Assembly: GCF_000970755.1 (NCBI RefSeq)
Contig: NZ_KQ034007.1
Location: 1,353,097-1,417,096 of the forward strand
Source: Lactobacillus kimbladii
GTDB lineage: Bacteria; Bacillota; Bacilli; Lactobacillales; Lactobacillaceae
Direction of reading: 5' to 3'
Length of the DNA stretch: 64,000 bases
Shown in pieces: positions 15,949 through 24,731 of the stretch. Position 1 is the stretch's first letter. Every line of letters begins with the position of its first letter. The notes beneath the pieces were generated by a model that was not told the origin of the DNA, searched no databases, and was given only the letters and a program-made list of their open reading frames with translations. The position numbers and the translations under genes are program-made.

Positions 15949-16809
15949 CTACCTTTTCCATTGCAAAGCAAGAAAGTCCAATAAATTGCGAAAATTGACA
16001 TTGCTGTACTGCATTTTGTCAATTTCAAGCAAATACTTTAACATCCTTGCCCCGATTTCTTGATTACTGCTGTTTAATTCAGCTTGAGCCCATTTTTTAA
16101 GTAAAAAAAGAATATAATTTTGCTCACTTTTGCTTTTAGCCATTTCCGCTAACTGATGTGCACTCACTAGTGAAAGTGAATTGTGTTCAAGCATTTCTTG
16201 GTAAAAATACCTAGTCTTTTTATCTAACTTAGCAGTATCTTCCAATGAGTCAACTTCACTTGGACTAAACCCATTTGCCAGCAATTCCGCGCTTTTGCCT
16301 TTCTCTTTTTCATTATTAGTAAAATTAATAATTTGAGTACGTGAACGAATTGTGGGCAAAATTTGATCGGTATTATTTGTAATTAAAATAGTAACAACAG
16401 GTGCGATAGGTTCTTCCAACAAGTTAAGTAAAGCATTAGCCGCAGGCAAAGTTAATTTCTGGGCTTCATTAATAATAAAAAAACGTACGTTGCTTTGAAC
16501 TGGACTTTTAGCTAATTCTTCCTTTAAAAGCCTGACCTGATCGATTCCCAAATTCTGCTTGCCTTCAGGCTTCACCAGTAACACATCAGGGTGGTTGCCG
16601 GAAATAATTTGCCTGCAATTCTGACACGTACCATCCGGTTTTTCAGTGCCACTACAATTAAAAAGGCAAGCTAGCCAATAGGCAGTATTTAATGCCTGAA
16701 TTTCATTGGCATCAACAAATAAATAGCTATGGGCCAATTTGTTTTGCTCAAAAGCTTGCCGCAAAAGTTTAGACTGCTTCTTGCCCCTTTCTTGAATATT
16801 GACAAACAT
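15949..16809 (-). CDS. holB: DNA polymerase III delta' subunit HolB
   Basis: Clamp-loader subunit of 286 residues. It has the AAA+ core without a good Walker A, the four-cysteine zinc module (CSGTEKPDGTCQNC, about 50-63), the sensor LNLLEEP block and SRTQ. Together with DnaX and HolA it loads the beta clamp. It overlaps yaaQ by one base, so the two are coupled. Confidence 0.95.
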   Translation of the reverse strand: MFVNIQERGKKQSKLLRQAFEQNKLAHSYLFVDANEIQALNTAYWLACLFNCSGTEKPDGTCQNCRQIISGNHPDVLLVKPEGKQNLGIDQVRLLKEELAKSPVQSNVRFFIINEAQKLTLPAANALLNLLEEPIAPVVTILITNNTDQILPTIRSRTQIINFTNNEKEKGKSAELLANGFSPSEVDSLEDTAKLDKKTRYFYQEMLEHNSLSLVSAHQLAEMAKSKSEQNYILFLLKKWAQAELNSSNQEIGARMLKYLLEIDKMQYSNVNFRNLLDFLALQWKR

Positions 16810-17132
16810 CAGAATTGCTTGAATTCTTCAACAGGCAAAACAAAACAAGTGGCTCCCCCAACTGTTATTTTAACTGGTTGGCTACTCATTTCAAAACCTG
16901 TCATCACCAAATTAGGATTCATATATTCTTCACGAGATTTGGACTCTTCCTTAATGATGCGCAAAACCTGCTTAACATGTTTATCATCTATTCCGATAAG
17001 AAAAGTAGTATTACCTTCACTTAAAAATCCTCCGGTCGTAGCAAGCTTAGTCGCACGAATGCTTTCCTTGACAAAGGTACGCTGCAGCCTATTAGCATCT
17101 TCTTTTTGAACAATTGCAACTATTAACTTCAT
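16809..17132 (-). CDS. darA: Cyclic-di-AMP receptor PstA/DarA (YaaQ)
   Basis: A 107-residue PII-like protein that binds cyclic di-AMP as a trimer. The N-terminus MKLIVAIVQKEDANRLQ and the block KLATTGGFLSEGNTTFLIGID (about 31-51) are diagnostic. Its effector targets are unknown. It lies between tmk and holB, the conserved position in Firmicutes. Confidence 0.95.
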   Translation of the reverse strand: MKLIVAIVQKEDANRLQRTFVKESIRATKLATTGGFLSEGNTTFLIGIDDKHVKQVLRIIKEESKSREEYMNPNLVMTGFEMSSQPVKITVGGATCFVLPVEEFKQF

Positions 17133-17137
17133 TTTAA

Positions 17138-17785
17138 TCAGTCCTTTAATAAATCTGCTGGTAATTGGTTTGCAATTATTTTAACACAATCTTCTACTAC
17201 TAAATTAAAGGGTTTATTTGCATCAACTACCTTTATTCTTTCAGGATGAGCCTTAATTACTTTTTTATAACCCTGGTAAACTTTTTGATGAAAATTTAAT
17301 TTTTCCTGTTCCAAGCGATCTTCTTTGCCGGCACGTTCCTTGGCAATTCTGGTTAATCCAACTTGCGGCTTAACATCCAGAAAAATAGTTAGATCAGGCT
17401 CAATTTTACTTGTAGCAAAATCATTAATCTGTTTTACTGCAGCAATACTTAATTCTCGTCCTGCACCTTGATAGGCCAATGAACTATCAACAAAACGATC
17501 TGAAAAAACTATTTTCCCTGCTTTAAGTGCTGGTATGACTGTTTCAAACATATGCTGACTGCGAGAAGCTGCATAAAGCAAAGCTTCAGTTTTGGCAGAC
17601 ATTTCTTCATTAACTGGGTCTAAAATTAATTGGCGGATTTTCTCAGCAATTTTTGATCCCCCTGGCTCCCGAGTCACTAGATATTGTGTCTTAAGTCTAG
17701 GAGCAATTTCTGCCACAACTTGCTTTAAAACTGTACTTTTTCCAGATCCATCCGGTCCTTCAAAACTGATAAAATAACTCTTCAT
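17138..17785 (-). CDS. tmk: Thymidylate kinase
   Basis: Phosphorylates dTMP to dTDP with ATP; 215 residues. The P-loop [11 protein letters not shown] (about 8-18), the DR motif in [13 protein letters not shown] (about 94-106) and the lid region [15 protein letters not shown] are present. I start at the ATG at 17785, preceded by GGAGAG; four more residues would be added from 17797. A terminator upstream separates it from yaaL, so tmk probably begins its own transcript or is reached by read-through. Confidence 0.96.
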   Translation of the reverse strand: MKSYFISFEGPDGSGKSTVLKQVVAEIAPRLKTQYLVTREPGGSKIAEKIRQLILDPVNEEMSAKTEALLYAASRSQHMFETVIPALKAGKIVFSDRFVDSSLAYQGAGRELSIAAVKQINDFATSKIEPDLTIFLDVKPQVGLTRIAKERAGKEDRLEQEKLNFHQKVYQGYKKVIKAHPERIKVVDANKPFNLVVEDCVKIIANQLPADLLKD

Positions 17786-17865
17786 AAAACTCTCCATGTT
17801 TCTATTTTACAAGAGTTCTCTTTATATGAACACCCCAACGTACTTTTAATTTTTTATCAAAATAA

Positions 17866-17889
17866 AAAGCCCTTTTGGAAAAGGACTTT
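17866..17889 (-). terminator. Terminator between yaaL and tmk
   Basis: A hairpin with arms AAAG-CCTTTT and AAAAGG-CTTT (one C/A mismatch) overlaps the yaaL stop region. On the minus strand it is followed by TTTTTATTTT. Confidence 0.6.
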
Positions 17890-18118
17890 ACTCTGAAATT
17901 GCATTGGTAAAACCACTAAATCTTGTATGACGATGTCGTGCTTCATCATATAAAAATGAATACTTGGCTCTTAAAATTTTACCTGTTACTACATTATCTT
18001 CAGACATATCAAGCGTTGTCGGATCAAGATTTTTTTGAACAGCAATCTGTTCCTGTAAGTTTTCAATAGTGGTCATGAGCCACTCATCACCCATATTTTT
18101 AATTTTGTTACGTGCCAT
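17888..18118 (-). CDS. yaaL: YaaL family protein (DUF2508)
   Basis: A 76-residue cytoplasmic protein of unknown function, found after recR throughout Bacilli. The middle stretch DEWLMTTIENLQEQIAVQKN and the C-terminal AKYSFLYDEARHR are the recognisable parts. Its start shares one base with the recR stop. No catalytic motif is visible. Confidence 0.85.
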   Translation of the reverse strand: MARNKIKNMGDEWLMTTIENLQEQIAVQKNLDPTTLDMSEDNVVTGKILRAKYSFLYDEARHRHTRFSGFTNAISE

Positions 18119-18717
18119 TAGATTGAAGTTCTCCCTTGTACTGCTCGTTTCAAAGTAATTGAATTAGCGTATTCAATATCACTCCCAACGGCCAAACCTG
18201 CAGCTAGCCTGGTTACTTTAATACCGGACGGCTTGATCAGCTTACTGATATACATAGCCGTTGATTCTCCTTCTGGAGTTGAATTTAATGCCAAAATAAC
18301 CTCTTTTACGCGATCCTGCTTTTGCAGACGAACTATTAATGACTTAATATTAATTTCTTCTGGGCCAATACCATCCATTGGTGATAAAACCCCGTGCAAA
18401 ACGTGATATAGCCCATTATATTCACCCATATCTTCAAAAGCCATCACATCTTTAGGCTGCTCAACTACCATAATTGTCGATTGATCACGTTCAGGATTAC
18501 TGCATATAGTACACGGATCTTTTTCTGTAATGTTGCCGCAAATAGAGCAACGGTGAAGTTTTTCTTTCACCTCTTTTAGTGCAGTACTAAAACTATGAAC
18601 ATCTTCATCCGGCATATCTAAAGTATAAAATGCAAGCCTTGTAGCTGTTTTTTCACCAATACCAGGTAATTTCATGTAAGAATCAATTAAATGCGCAATT
18701 GGTGCTGGATACTGCAA
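18118..18717 (-). CDS. recR: Recombination mediator RecR
   Basis: A 199-residue protein acting with RecF and RecO to load RecA at gaps. It has the N-terminal helix-hairpin-helix ([13 protein letters not shown], about 18-30), a C4 zinc finger ([16 protein letters not shown], about 57-72) and a Toprim domain ([15 protein letters not shown], about 80-94). It follows ybaB directly; the two are conserved partners. Confidence 0.97.
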   Translation of the reverse strand: MQYPAPIAHLIDSYMKLPGIGEKTATRLAFYTLDMPDEDVHSFSTALKEVKEKLHRCSICGNITEKDPCTICSNPERDQSTIMVVEQPKDVMAFEDMGEYNGLYHVLHGVLSPMDGIGPEEINIKSLIVRLQKQDRVKEVILALNSTPEGESTAMYISKLIKPSGIKVTRLAAGLAVGSDIEYANSITLKRAVQGRTSI

Positions 18718-19047
18718 TTAAATCATGCCCTTCGTATACTTTCCTAAACTTTGCTGGGTAGCTTGGTCTATTTCTGCTAATCCTTTATTAACCGCATCAA
18801 TAATCAAATCTTGCAACATGTCAGGATCGTCAGGGTCAATCGTATCTTTATCAATAGTAATATTTTTCAATTTGCGATCTCCGCTAAAAGTAGCTACAAC
18901 CAAGTCATCTGCTGACTTGCCTACAAATTCCTGTGCAGTAATATTTTGTTGTTCTTGAGCCATCTGCTCCTGCAACTTCTTAGCCTGCTTCATCATTTGT
19001 TGCATATTCATGCCGCCCATAGCCCCAAAATTAGGTCTTTTACTCAT
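18718..19047 (-). CDS. YbaB/EbfC family nucleoid-associated protein
   Basis: A 109-residue DNA-binding protein. It has a Met/Gln-rich start (MGGMNMQQMMKQAKKLQEQM), a tweezer-like dimer core with the VVATFSGDRKLKNITID strand pair, and the DPDMLQDLIIDAVNKGL block. It sits between dnaX and recR, the standard arrangement. Confidence 0.95.
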   Translation of the reverse strand: MSKRPNFGAMGGMNMQQMMKQAKKLQEQMAQEQQNITAQEFVGKSADDLVVATFSGDRKLKNITIDKDTIDPDDPDMLQDLIIDAVNKGLAEIDQATQQSLGKYTKGMI

Positions 19048-19067
19048 ATTAATTTCTCCTTTAAATT

Positions 19068-20873
19068 TTAGTCTTTAACATTTACTGTGTCACCAAATAA
19101 CTCTTTAGCTTTTTCTACAACCTGGTTGCTTGACTCGTGTTGTTCAGGTCCTGAATCTGATTGTTTTTGCTTGTTAAGCAGTTCTTTACCATGCTTTTGC
19201 AAAAATTCTGTCCGAACAGTAGACCAGTCTTCATCAGGTACCAGCACTATTTCATAGCTATGCTTAGTAAATTTAGCAATTTCATCTGTCAATACAATTA
19301 ATAAATTACCATCTTCGCTGGCTTTTTCAAACCAAAGAGTATATTTGCATTTCATTACTACCTGATCTGAACTAGCTGCAACAGGTTCTAGCACATCTAG
19401 CAAAGCTCGTTGCGATACGCCTAAAACTGATTGCAGATCAGGCCAAACATTTTTGATAGCCACAAGATCATCCTTAGTGGCATTTTCTAAGACATGATAA
19501 ACTTGTTTCCGATTTTGTTCATTAGCCTTTTTTCTACTTCTAATTGTTTTTCTAGGTTTGGAAGCAGTTTTTGCTTTGGAATTTTTACTTTTATTTTCAT
19601 CGATTCGATCAGAAACTGCACTATCAAGATGAAAAATCTTATCGCTATTTTGAGTTTGCTTTTTGCTTAAACTAGAAACTTTTTTAGTTAAGTTTGAAAC
19701 CTGCTTTTTTAATGCCTCTAATTCACTAGTCAAATCAGTATTTGCATTCCTTTGACTTTCTGAACTAGCCAAAACATTTTCAGAATCTACTTTGCTATTT
19801 TGTTTGCCAGCACATTCAACTAAAAAGACTTCTAGTGGAATCTGTTGCTGATTAGTATAGCGTAAATCATTTAATGCAGTATTCGCTGATGCAATCACTT
19901 GAAAATAACGGTTAGAATTTACATCTTGTATTTTTTTTATAAAGTCATCGTTCAAAAAGTTTTTCTGACTATTATCTTTAGTTTTGACAACCATTAACGC
20001 ATTAGTCGCCATTTCAATGAGCTCATCTAAAATGTTTTTTGAGCTGGCACCATTTTCAAGTTCTGTCTGCGCCAAAGACAATGCTTCAGTTGTATCATTA
20101 TTCAAAATTGCTAATAGAATCTGTTCGATCTTTTCTTTATCAGCAAAACCTGTTATTTCCAGAGCTGCATCATATTCAACTTTGTTTTTGTCAAAACTTA
20201 AAAGCTGATCTAAAATGCTTAAGGCATCCCTCATACCACCATCAGCTACCTGAGCAATTACGGCTAAGGCTTTTTCATCATAATTGATTTTTTCTTGCTC
20301 AAGTATATACTTCATTCTTTTTTCAAGGTCAACTTGAGTTATACGTTTAAAATTATAACGCTGAGTCCTTGATATGATAGTTGCTGGCACTTTTTGCAAT
20401 TCCGTAGTGGCCAGAATGAAAACAACATGCTCTGGCGGTTCTTCTAATGTTTTAAGTAAAGCATTAAAAGCACCCATAGACAACATGTGGACCTCATCTA
20501 TGATATAAACTTTATACTTGCCCTGAGTTGGGGCATACTTAACTTTATCTCTAATATCACGTATTTCATCAACGCCATTGTTAGAAGCCGCATCGATCTC
20601 CATAATGTCTGCCATTGCACCCTTGTCGGCTGCAAGACAATTGGCGCACTTATTACAGGGCTCTCCATCTTGCAAATTGCTGCAATTCAATGCCTTAGCC
20701 AAAATTTTTGCACAGGAAGTTTTTCCAGTTCCCCGTGGACCAGCAAACAAAAAGGCATGGGAGATTGTACCGCGCTTAATTGCATTTTTCAAAGTATCCG
20801 TAATATCATCTTGACCAACCACACTATCAAAAGTGCGAGGTCTCCATTTGCGGTATAACGCTTGATAAGCCAT
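19068..20873 (-). CDS. dnaX: DNA polymerase III gamma/tau subunit DnaX
   Basis: Clamp-loader ATPase of 601 residues. The AAA+ region carries Walker A GPRGTGKT (45-52), a four-cysteine zinc module (CSNLQDGEPCNKCANC, about 64-79), a DEVH Walker B and the SRTQRY sensor. Residues 370-450 are Lys/Ser/Gln-rich and probably flexible; the C-terminal region is the polymerase-binding tau part. Whether a shorter gamma form is made cannot be seen. It is read 70 bases downstream of the SRP RNA. Confidence 0.97.
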   Translation of the reverse strand: MAYQALYRKWRPRTFDSVVGQDDITDTLKNAIKRGTISHAFLFAGPRGTGKTSCAKILAKALNCSNLQDGEPCNKCANCLAADKGAMADIMEIDAASNNGVDEIRDIRDKVKYAPTQGKYKVYIIDEVHMLSMGAFNALLKTLEEPPEHVVFILATTELQKVPATIISRTQRYNFKRITQVDLEKRMKYILEQEKINYDEKALAVIAQVADGGMRDALSILDQLLSFDKNKVEYDAALEITGFADKEKIEQILLAILNNDTTEALSLAQTELENGASSKNILDELIEMATNALMVVKTKDNSQKNFLNDDFIKKIQDVNSNRYFQVIASANTALNDLRYTNQQQIPLEVFLVECAGKQNSKVDSENVLASSESQRNANTDLTSELEALKKQVSNLTKKVSSLSKKQTQNSDKIFHLDSAVSDRIDENKSKNSKAKTASKPRKTIRSRKKANEQNRKQVYHVLENATKDDLVAIKNVWPDLQSVLGVSQRALLDVLEPVAASSDQVVMKCKYTLWFEKASEDGNLLIVLTDEIAKFTKHSYEIVLVPDEDWSTVRTEFLQKHGKELLNKQKQSDSGPEQHESSNQVVEKAKELFGDTVNVKD

Positions 20874-20895
20874 TGATCAGTCTTCCCTAGTAAAA

Positions 20896-20927
20896 AACTC
20901 TTAACTCTTTCGCAAGAGTTAAGAGTT
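20896..20927 (-). terminator. Terminator of the SRP RNA gene
   Basis: A perfect 14-base stem (20896-20909 with 20914-20927) closes a TCGC tetraloop, and the minus strand continues with TTTTTT. It lies just upstream of dnaX, so dnaX needs read-through or its own promoter. Confidence 0.85.
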
Positions 20928-20944
20928 TGTAATTGTCTAATAAA

Positions 20945-21016
20945 AGGCACATGCCCGAGCAACCTTAGTGCTGCTACCTTCCGGTCCTGACACGCTTTGG
21001 AGGTCAAACATTGCCC
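20945..21016 (-). ncRNA. ffs: Signal recognition particle RNA (4.5S type)
   Basis: The minus strand contains the SRP RNA apical hairpin with the Ffh-binding loop: TGTCAGGACCGGAAGGTAGC, followed by AGCACTAAGG. The 5' GGGCA can pair with the 3' TGCCT, giving the closing helix. The gene lies between tadA and dnaX, its normal place in Bacilli. The ends are inferred from pairing and from the promoter and terminator. Confidence 0.92.
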
Positions 21017-21023
21017 ATAAGAT

Positions 21024-21052
21024 ATATTAACGTATTTTAAGGTATTTTTCCA
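21024..21052 (-). promoter_or_regulatory. Promoter of the SRP RNA gene
   Basis: TGGAAA (21047-21052) and TAATAT (21024-21029) on the minus strand are spaced by 17 bases and would start transcription at about 21016, where the RNA begins with GGGC. Confidence 0.55.
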
Positions 21053-21562
21053 CTAATTTGCGAAATTTTTGCCGGAGTCCTTTTCTGCTTTTTGTTTTCG
21101 CCTAATTTCTTTAAAAAAATCTTTTAACATCTGACTCGCTTCTTCACGGTATAGTCCCCGAATAACGTTAGGGTGATGATTAAACTTTTCAATATCAAAA
21201 AGGTTAACCACGCTACCAGCTGCACCAGCTTTAGGGTCAAGTGCTCCAAAATACAAACTCTTAAGGCGAGAGTTAATAATCGCACCTGCACACATTGGAC
21301 AGGGTTCTAGGGTGACAAAAAGACTACAGTCAATTAAACGCCAAGTACCAAGTTTATTGCAGGCTTCCCTGATAGCAATCATTTCAGCATGTTGCGTAGA
21401 GTCTTGATCCAGTTCACGGCGATTAAAGCCTTCCCCGATAACTTGCCCATCGGGAGCTACCACAATCGCACCAATTGGAACTTCTCCTAAATCTTGGGCT
21501 TTTTTTGCCTGCTGAAAAGCTAGTTGCATAAAGTCTTTTTTTTCTGCACTTGAAAATGGCAT
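21053..21562 (-). CDS. tadA: tRNA adenosine(34) deaminase TadA
   Basis: Deaminates A34 to inosine in tRNA-Arg(ACG); 169 residues. The zinc site is HAEMIAI (HAE) plus PCPMCAGAI, with the ALDPKAGA block after it. The C-terminal extension is lysine-rich (IRRKQKAEKD). It overlaps the stop of the upstream methyltransferase gene by one base. Confidence 0.95.
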   Translation of the reverse strand: MPFSSAEKKDFMQLAFQQAKKAQDLGEVPIGAIVVAPDGQVIGEGFNRRELDQDSTQHAEMIAIREACNKLGTWRLIDCSLFVTLEPCPMCAGAIINSRLKSLYFGALDPKAGAAGSVVNLFDIEKFNHHPNVIRGLYREEASQMLKDFFKEIRRKQKAEKDSGKNFAN

Positions 21563-22182
21563 TAATTATTCACCGCCTGCAAAACATAGTAACCCTTATC
21601 TCTTTTTAAAATGGTGCAGTTGCCAAAAGTTTTTGTTAATAATTTACGCGCACTCGGTTCACCTTGTTTTTTCTGAATTACTACTAGTAAAACCCCATCA
21701 CTTACCAAATGATTTTTCGAACCAGACAAAATATTGGAAACAACTTCTTTACCTGCTCGAATCGGTGGATTAGTCAGAATTAAGCCATATTTCTTTGCTG
21801 ATGAAATATTGCTATAAACATCAGAGGAAAAAATGGCGACATTATGAATGTGATTAATCTCAGCATTTTGTTTCGCAAGATCCAATCCTCGTTCATTGAC
21901 ATCTATCATTTCTACTGTTTGCTTTGGCCAAAATTTAGCTGCAAAAAGACCGATTGGCCCATATCCAGTGCCAACATCTAAAATATTGTTTTGTGGGAAA
22001 ACAACATCAACCATTTTTTTAATTAAAACACCTGAACCATAATCAACACGTAATTTCGAAAAAACTCCGGCATCAGTGGTAAATTTGAGATCAATGCCGT
22101 TGACTTGATAATCAATTATATGCTCATCATGCTGAGAAGTGGGATTCTCAGCAAAATACATTTGGTTTTGTTTTTCAGTCAT
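21562..22182 (-). CDS. RsmC/YbxB-like class I SAM methyltransferase
   Basis: A 206-residue methyltransferase with SAM-binding DVGTGYGPIGLFAAK (about 69-83) and the LTNPPIRAGK motif (about 135-144). NPP(I) places it among amino-group methylases of the RsmC/RlmG type; the YbxB group in Bacilli is proposed to methylate rRNA guanine. The exact target is not proven. It is coupled to tadA. Confidence 0.85.
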   Translation of the reverse strand: MTEKQNQMYFAENPTSQHDEHIIDYQVNGIDLKFTTDAGVFSKLRVDYGSGVLIKKMVDVVFPQNNILDVGTGYGPIGLFAAKFWPKQTVEMIDVNERGLDLAKQNAEINHIHNVAIFSSDVYSNISSAKKYGLILTNPPIRAGKEVVSNILSGSKNHLVSDGVLLVVIQKKQGEPSARKLLTKTFGNCTILKRDKGYYVLQAVNN

Positions 22183-22250
22183 AATTCGCTCATTTCTAAA
22201 ACCTTATCCAGATAATTTTAGCGGACATATAAATTTTTGCAAATATAAAA

Positions 22251-22293
22251 AAACTAATTATGTTTAAAAGATGTTTTCCAACATAATTAGTTT
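22251..22293 (-). terminator. Terminator after the exported protein at 22302
   Basis: A perfect 14-base stem (22251-22264 with 22280-22293) with a 15-base loop, beginning nine bases after the stop codon of the gene ending at 22302. A/T tracts flank both sides. Confidence 0.75.
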
Positions 22294-22301
22294 CTTGGAT
22301 T

Positions 22302-23072
22302 TTAGTAAATACCGTAAAGCATGCGAAACTTCACATAGTTTTTATATTTTTTAAATTTATCTATTTTAAAGAATATATAATGATAGCCGTAACTGGGATC
22401 ATTTATCTCAACATCACCAAAACGAACTGTATCCATAAAATCAGCTACGGTATCTTTCATAGTATCAGAGCTATCAATCTTCCAATTCCGATAAAAGTGT
22501 TTTTGCTTTTTAGATGCAAGAAAATCTGTTTCGTTACCCTTTTTTAATTTAAAACCCCCTTTTGGATCAATAAAGTCTTTATAAAAAGCTTTAAGCAAAA
22601 TGTTAGGAGTTAATTTAATTCTTTTGACCTTGATATTCTGCTTTTTCTTAAAAGCTATGCCATGAATTATTGCATTATCCCTAGTTTTATAGTGCATAAT
22701 GAAGTTACCTTTTGAAAAGTCGGCACTAACCGCGTGAGCCTTTAATTGTTTAAATCTCGGATAATATGAAGATTTAACTGGTTTCATATTTTTAGTGTAT
22801 TTTGTGTATCCACTATGATCGGTGACAACATAACCATTCATATGAACCCAGGGATTCTTAGCATAGGCTTTTTTAGAGGCCTTTTTTTGTAGTTTATAGC
22901 AGTAATCATACTTTTTAGGATGTTTTTTTGGAATTAGATGCTTAAGGCTATAATAATTGTATTCATTATAAGAGGCCTTTATTTCAGAACTTTTTGTAGT
23001 AAACGGCAAGGCTAGACTGACTAACCCTATAGTTATGTAAGCCAAAATTTTGGCAGTTTTAAGATGCTTCAT
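22302..23072 (-). CDS. Exported basic protein of unknown function
   Basis: A 256-residue protein with an N-terminal signal peptide (positive MKHLK, hydrophobic core about 8-26, likely cleavage near 33). The mature part is rich in lysine and tyrosine and has no family motif I recognise; several Lys-Lys-x and Tyr repeats recall SLAP-type wall-binding proteins. It is 99 bases after the CAP gene, probably transcribed with or beside it. An alternative is a surface lipoprotein-like accessory, but no lipobox cysteine is present. Confidence 0.6.
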   Translation of the reverse strand: MKHLKTAKILAYITIGLVSLALPFTTKSSEIKASYNEYNYYSLKHLIPKKHPKKYDYCYKLQKKASKKAYAKNPWVHMNGYVVTDHSGYTKYTKNMKPVKSSYYPRFKQLKAHAVSADFSKGNFIMHYKTRDNAIIHGIAFKKKQNIKVKRIKLTPNILLKAFYKDFIDPKGGFKLKKGNETDFLASKKQKHFYRNWKIDSSDTMKDTVADFMDTVRFGDVEINDPSYGYHYIFFKIDKFKKYKNYVKFRMLYGIY

Positions 23073-23171
23073 TTTTACCTCAAAGGACGTTATTATTTAA
23101 TCAAATTACTTATTGAAGCAGTCGTATTTTATTGTCACCAGGCAACCTTTGACGAGTTTAGATTTTTTTAC

Positions 23172-24119
23172 TTAATATGTAACTCCAACCGATGAATAAA
23201 TTTGATCGCTGTTGTTATCTACTACTGCACCAAGTCCAATTGTCTTATCCTTAGGATTAAGCAGAATGTCACGGTGACCCCAATTGGATGCAGCGTCATC
23301 ATAAATATACTCATAAACCATGTTATCGGCTACTAAAGCACTAGTGCCACCATGTGGAGCCTCAACAAGCTGGTTACTTGAATGATCCATTGTCCAACCC
23401 CAAGGAAACATCGCTAGACATTCAGAGGTACTGTTACGACTAATTCCGGCCTTATCAAAGAAGTCATTTAAGATAAATTTTCCATTCGCATCCACATGAG
23501 CAAAATTATTAGGCAGTAGTTTGGTCCTTTCCTGTACAACTTCATCTAAACGAGAATCTTCTGTTACTGTATTTAACCCCCGTTTTGTTCTTTCATTATT
23601 TAATTCTTTTAAAAACTCTTGCCTAAATTCACTAATTGAAAAATCAGCAATTGAGGAATTATTTTGAGCAGGTTGTGTTGTGCCTGAATTAGCTGAACTT
23701 GCTGGTGTATTAGTATCTACAGGATTGGCGGAATTGCCTGGATTAGATTGAGTAGGTTGATTTACAGGCTGTTTTTGTTGCTTTTTAACCTTTGACTTAA
23801 TATTTGCAACATCTTTTACCAGAACAAATCTATTTTTAGTTACCCGATAAAATTTTTTCCCTTTTATTTTTTTGGCTTTTTTAACAACTGTTAGCTTCTT
23901 ACCCTTTTTTAAAATCTTTTTCTTTAACTTCTTGCCTTTTTTATTATAGTAATATGTTCTTTTTTTGACTTTTACCCTTTTAACAGCTGGTGCTTTCAAA
24001 ACCACACTGCTGGAAACTTTCTTAGCTTCTGTGGTCGTTGAGCCGAAAGACAGACCGCTTGCCATGCTTGTAAAAGTTAATAGTACTGCGACAGTTTTAC
24101 GATAATTAAATTTTTTCAT
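23172..24119 (-). CDS. SLAP-like/CAP-domain exported protein
   Basis: A 315-residue secreted protein: signal peptide (about 1-32), a highly basic region (about 40-110; Lys and Tyr repeats as in the SLAP domain that attaches proteins to the lactobacillus wall), a Ser/Asn/Gln/Thr linker (about 115-155) and a CAP/SCP domain (about 160-315; blocks NNERTKRGL, FAHVDANGKF, WGHRDILLNP, KTIGLGAVVDNN). CAP domains act in extracellular binding or lipid/peptide processing. It begins 11 bases after the L,D-transpeptidase stop, so it is the last gene of that operon. Confidence 0.85.
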   Translation of the reverse strand: MKKFNYRKTVAVLLTFTSMASGLSFGSTTTEAKKVSSSVVLKAPAVKRVKVKKRTYYYNKKGKKLKKKILKKGKKLTVVKKAKKIKGKKFYRVTKNRFVLVKDVANIKSKVKKQQKQPVNQPTQSNPGNSANPVDTNTPASSANSGTTQPAQNNSSIADFSISEFRQEFLKELNNERTKRGLNTVTEDSRLDEVVQERTKLLPNNFAHVDANGKFILNDFFDKAGISRNSTSECLAMFPWGWTMDHSSNQLVEAPHGGTSALVADNMVYEYIYDDAASNWGHRDILLNPKDKTIGLGAVVDNNSDQIYSSVGVTY

Positions 24120-24130
24120 TGCTTTCTCCT

Positions 24131-24700
24131 TTATTTAATAATAACTCTTAGTCCAGTTGGTGCTTTTTGATAAAACCATTTTGCATCGCTTGTGCTTAAA
24201 TAAATACAACCATGAGAGGTTGGCTTTTTACCTAATTTGTTAGCTAACTTTTTAATTAATTTGTGGTGAATATTACGCGGATTTTCATGAAAAAGATATA
24301 AACCACCTTGCAGCCAACCTACTGCAAATCTTGCACCCATTTTCTCACTGGCAGAATAAAACCACGGTGCCCGATAAGTATTAATACGAAAATGTCCCTT
24401 AGGTGTTGAGTTATGTGCTCCAGTTGAAACATAAAATTCGTATCTGGTTTTGCGACCACGAATCAAATACGCGCGTTGCTTTTTTAATGAAACTACTATC
24501 TTATCTTTTTTAGCGCTCATCCCTTGAGGATATGGTTTAATTTCAGAAGATTTAGTATAACTAATCGGTTTACGCATATATTCTCGTGGAATTTCACTAA
24601 CGGATTTTGCAAAGATTTTCTTTTGCCCAAAATTTAATATGAATCCTCCAATAATAATTAAAAAGCAAACTATTACAAATTTATTCTTTTTTATTTTCAC
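24131..24700 (-). CDS. L,D-transpeptidase (YkuD domain)
   Basis: A 189-residue secreted or membrane-anchored enzyme. It has an N-terminal hydrophobic segment (about 8-24) followed directly by the YkuD catalytic domain. The catalytic motif HxxxxxxxxSHGC appears as SHGCIYLS with Cys165 and His163, and an upstream histidine in LFHEN (138). It would form 3-3 crosslinks or attach proteins to tetrapeptide stems. It lies between dacA, which can supply tetrapeptide donors, and the CAP gene. Confidence 0.92.
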   Translation of the reverse strand: MKIKKNKFVIVCFLIIIGGFILNFGQKKIFAKSVSEIPREYMRKPISYTKSSEIKPYPQGMSAKKDKIVVSLKKQRAYLIRGRKTRYEFYVSTGAHNSTPKGHFRINTYRAPWFYSASEKMGARFAVGWLQGGLYLFHENPRNIHHKLIKKLANKLGKKPTSHGCIYLSTSDAKWFYQKAPTGLRVIIK

Positions 24701-24731
24701 TATCTATTACTCACCTTCTTTAATATGTCGA

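Noticed and set aside
19068-20873. Programmed frameshift in dnaX
   Set aside because: No slippery A-rich heptamer followed by a hairpin was noticed by eye; a shorter form cannot be claimed.
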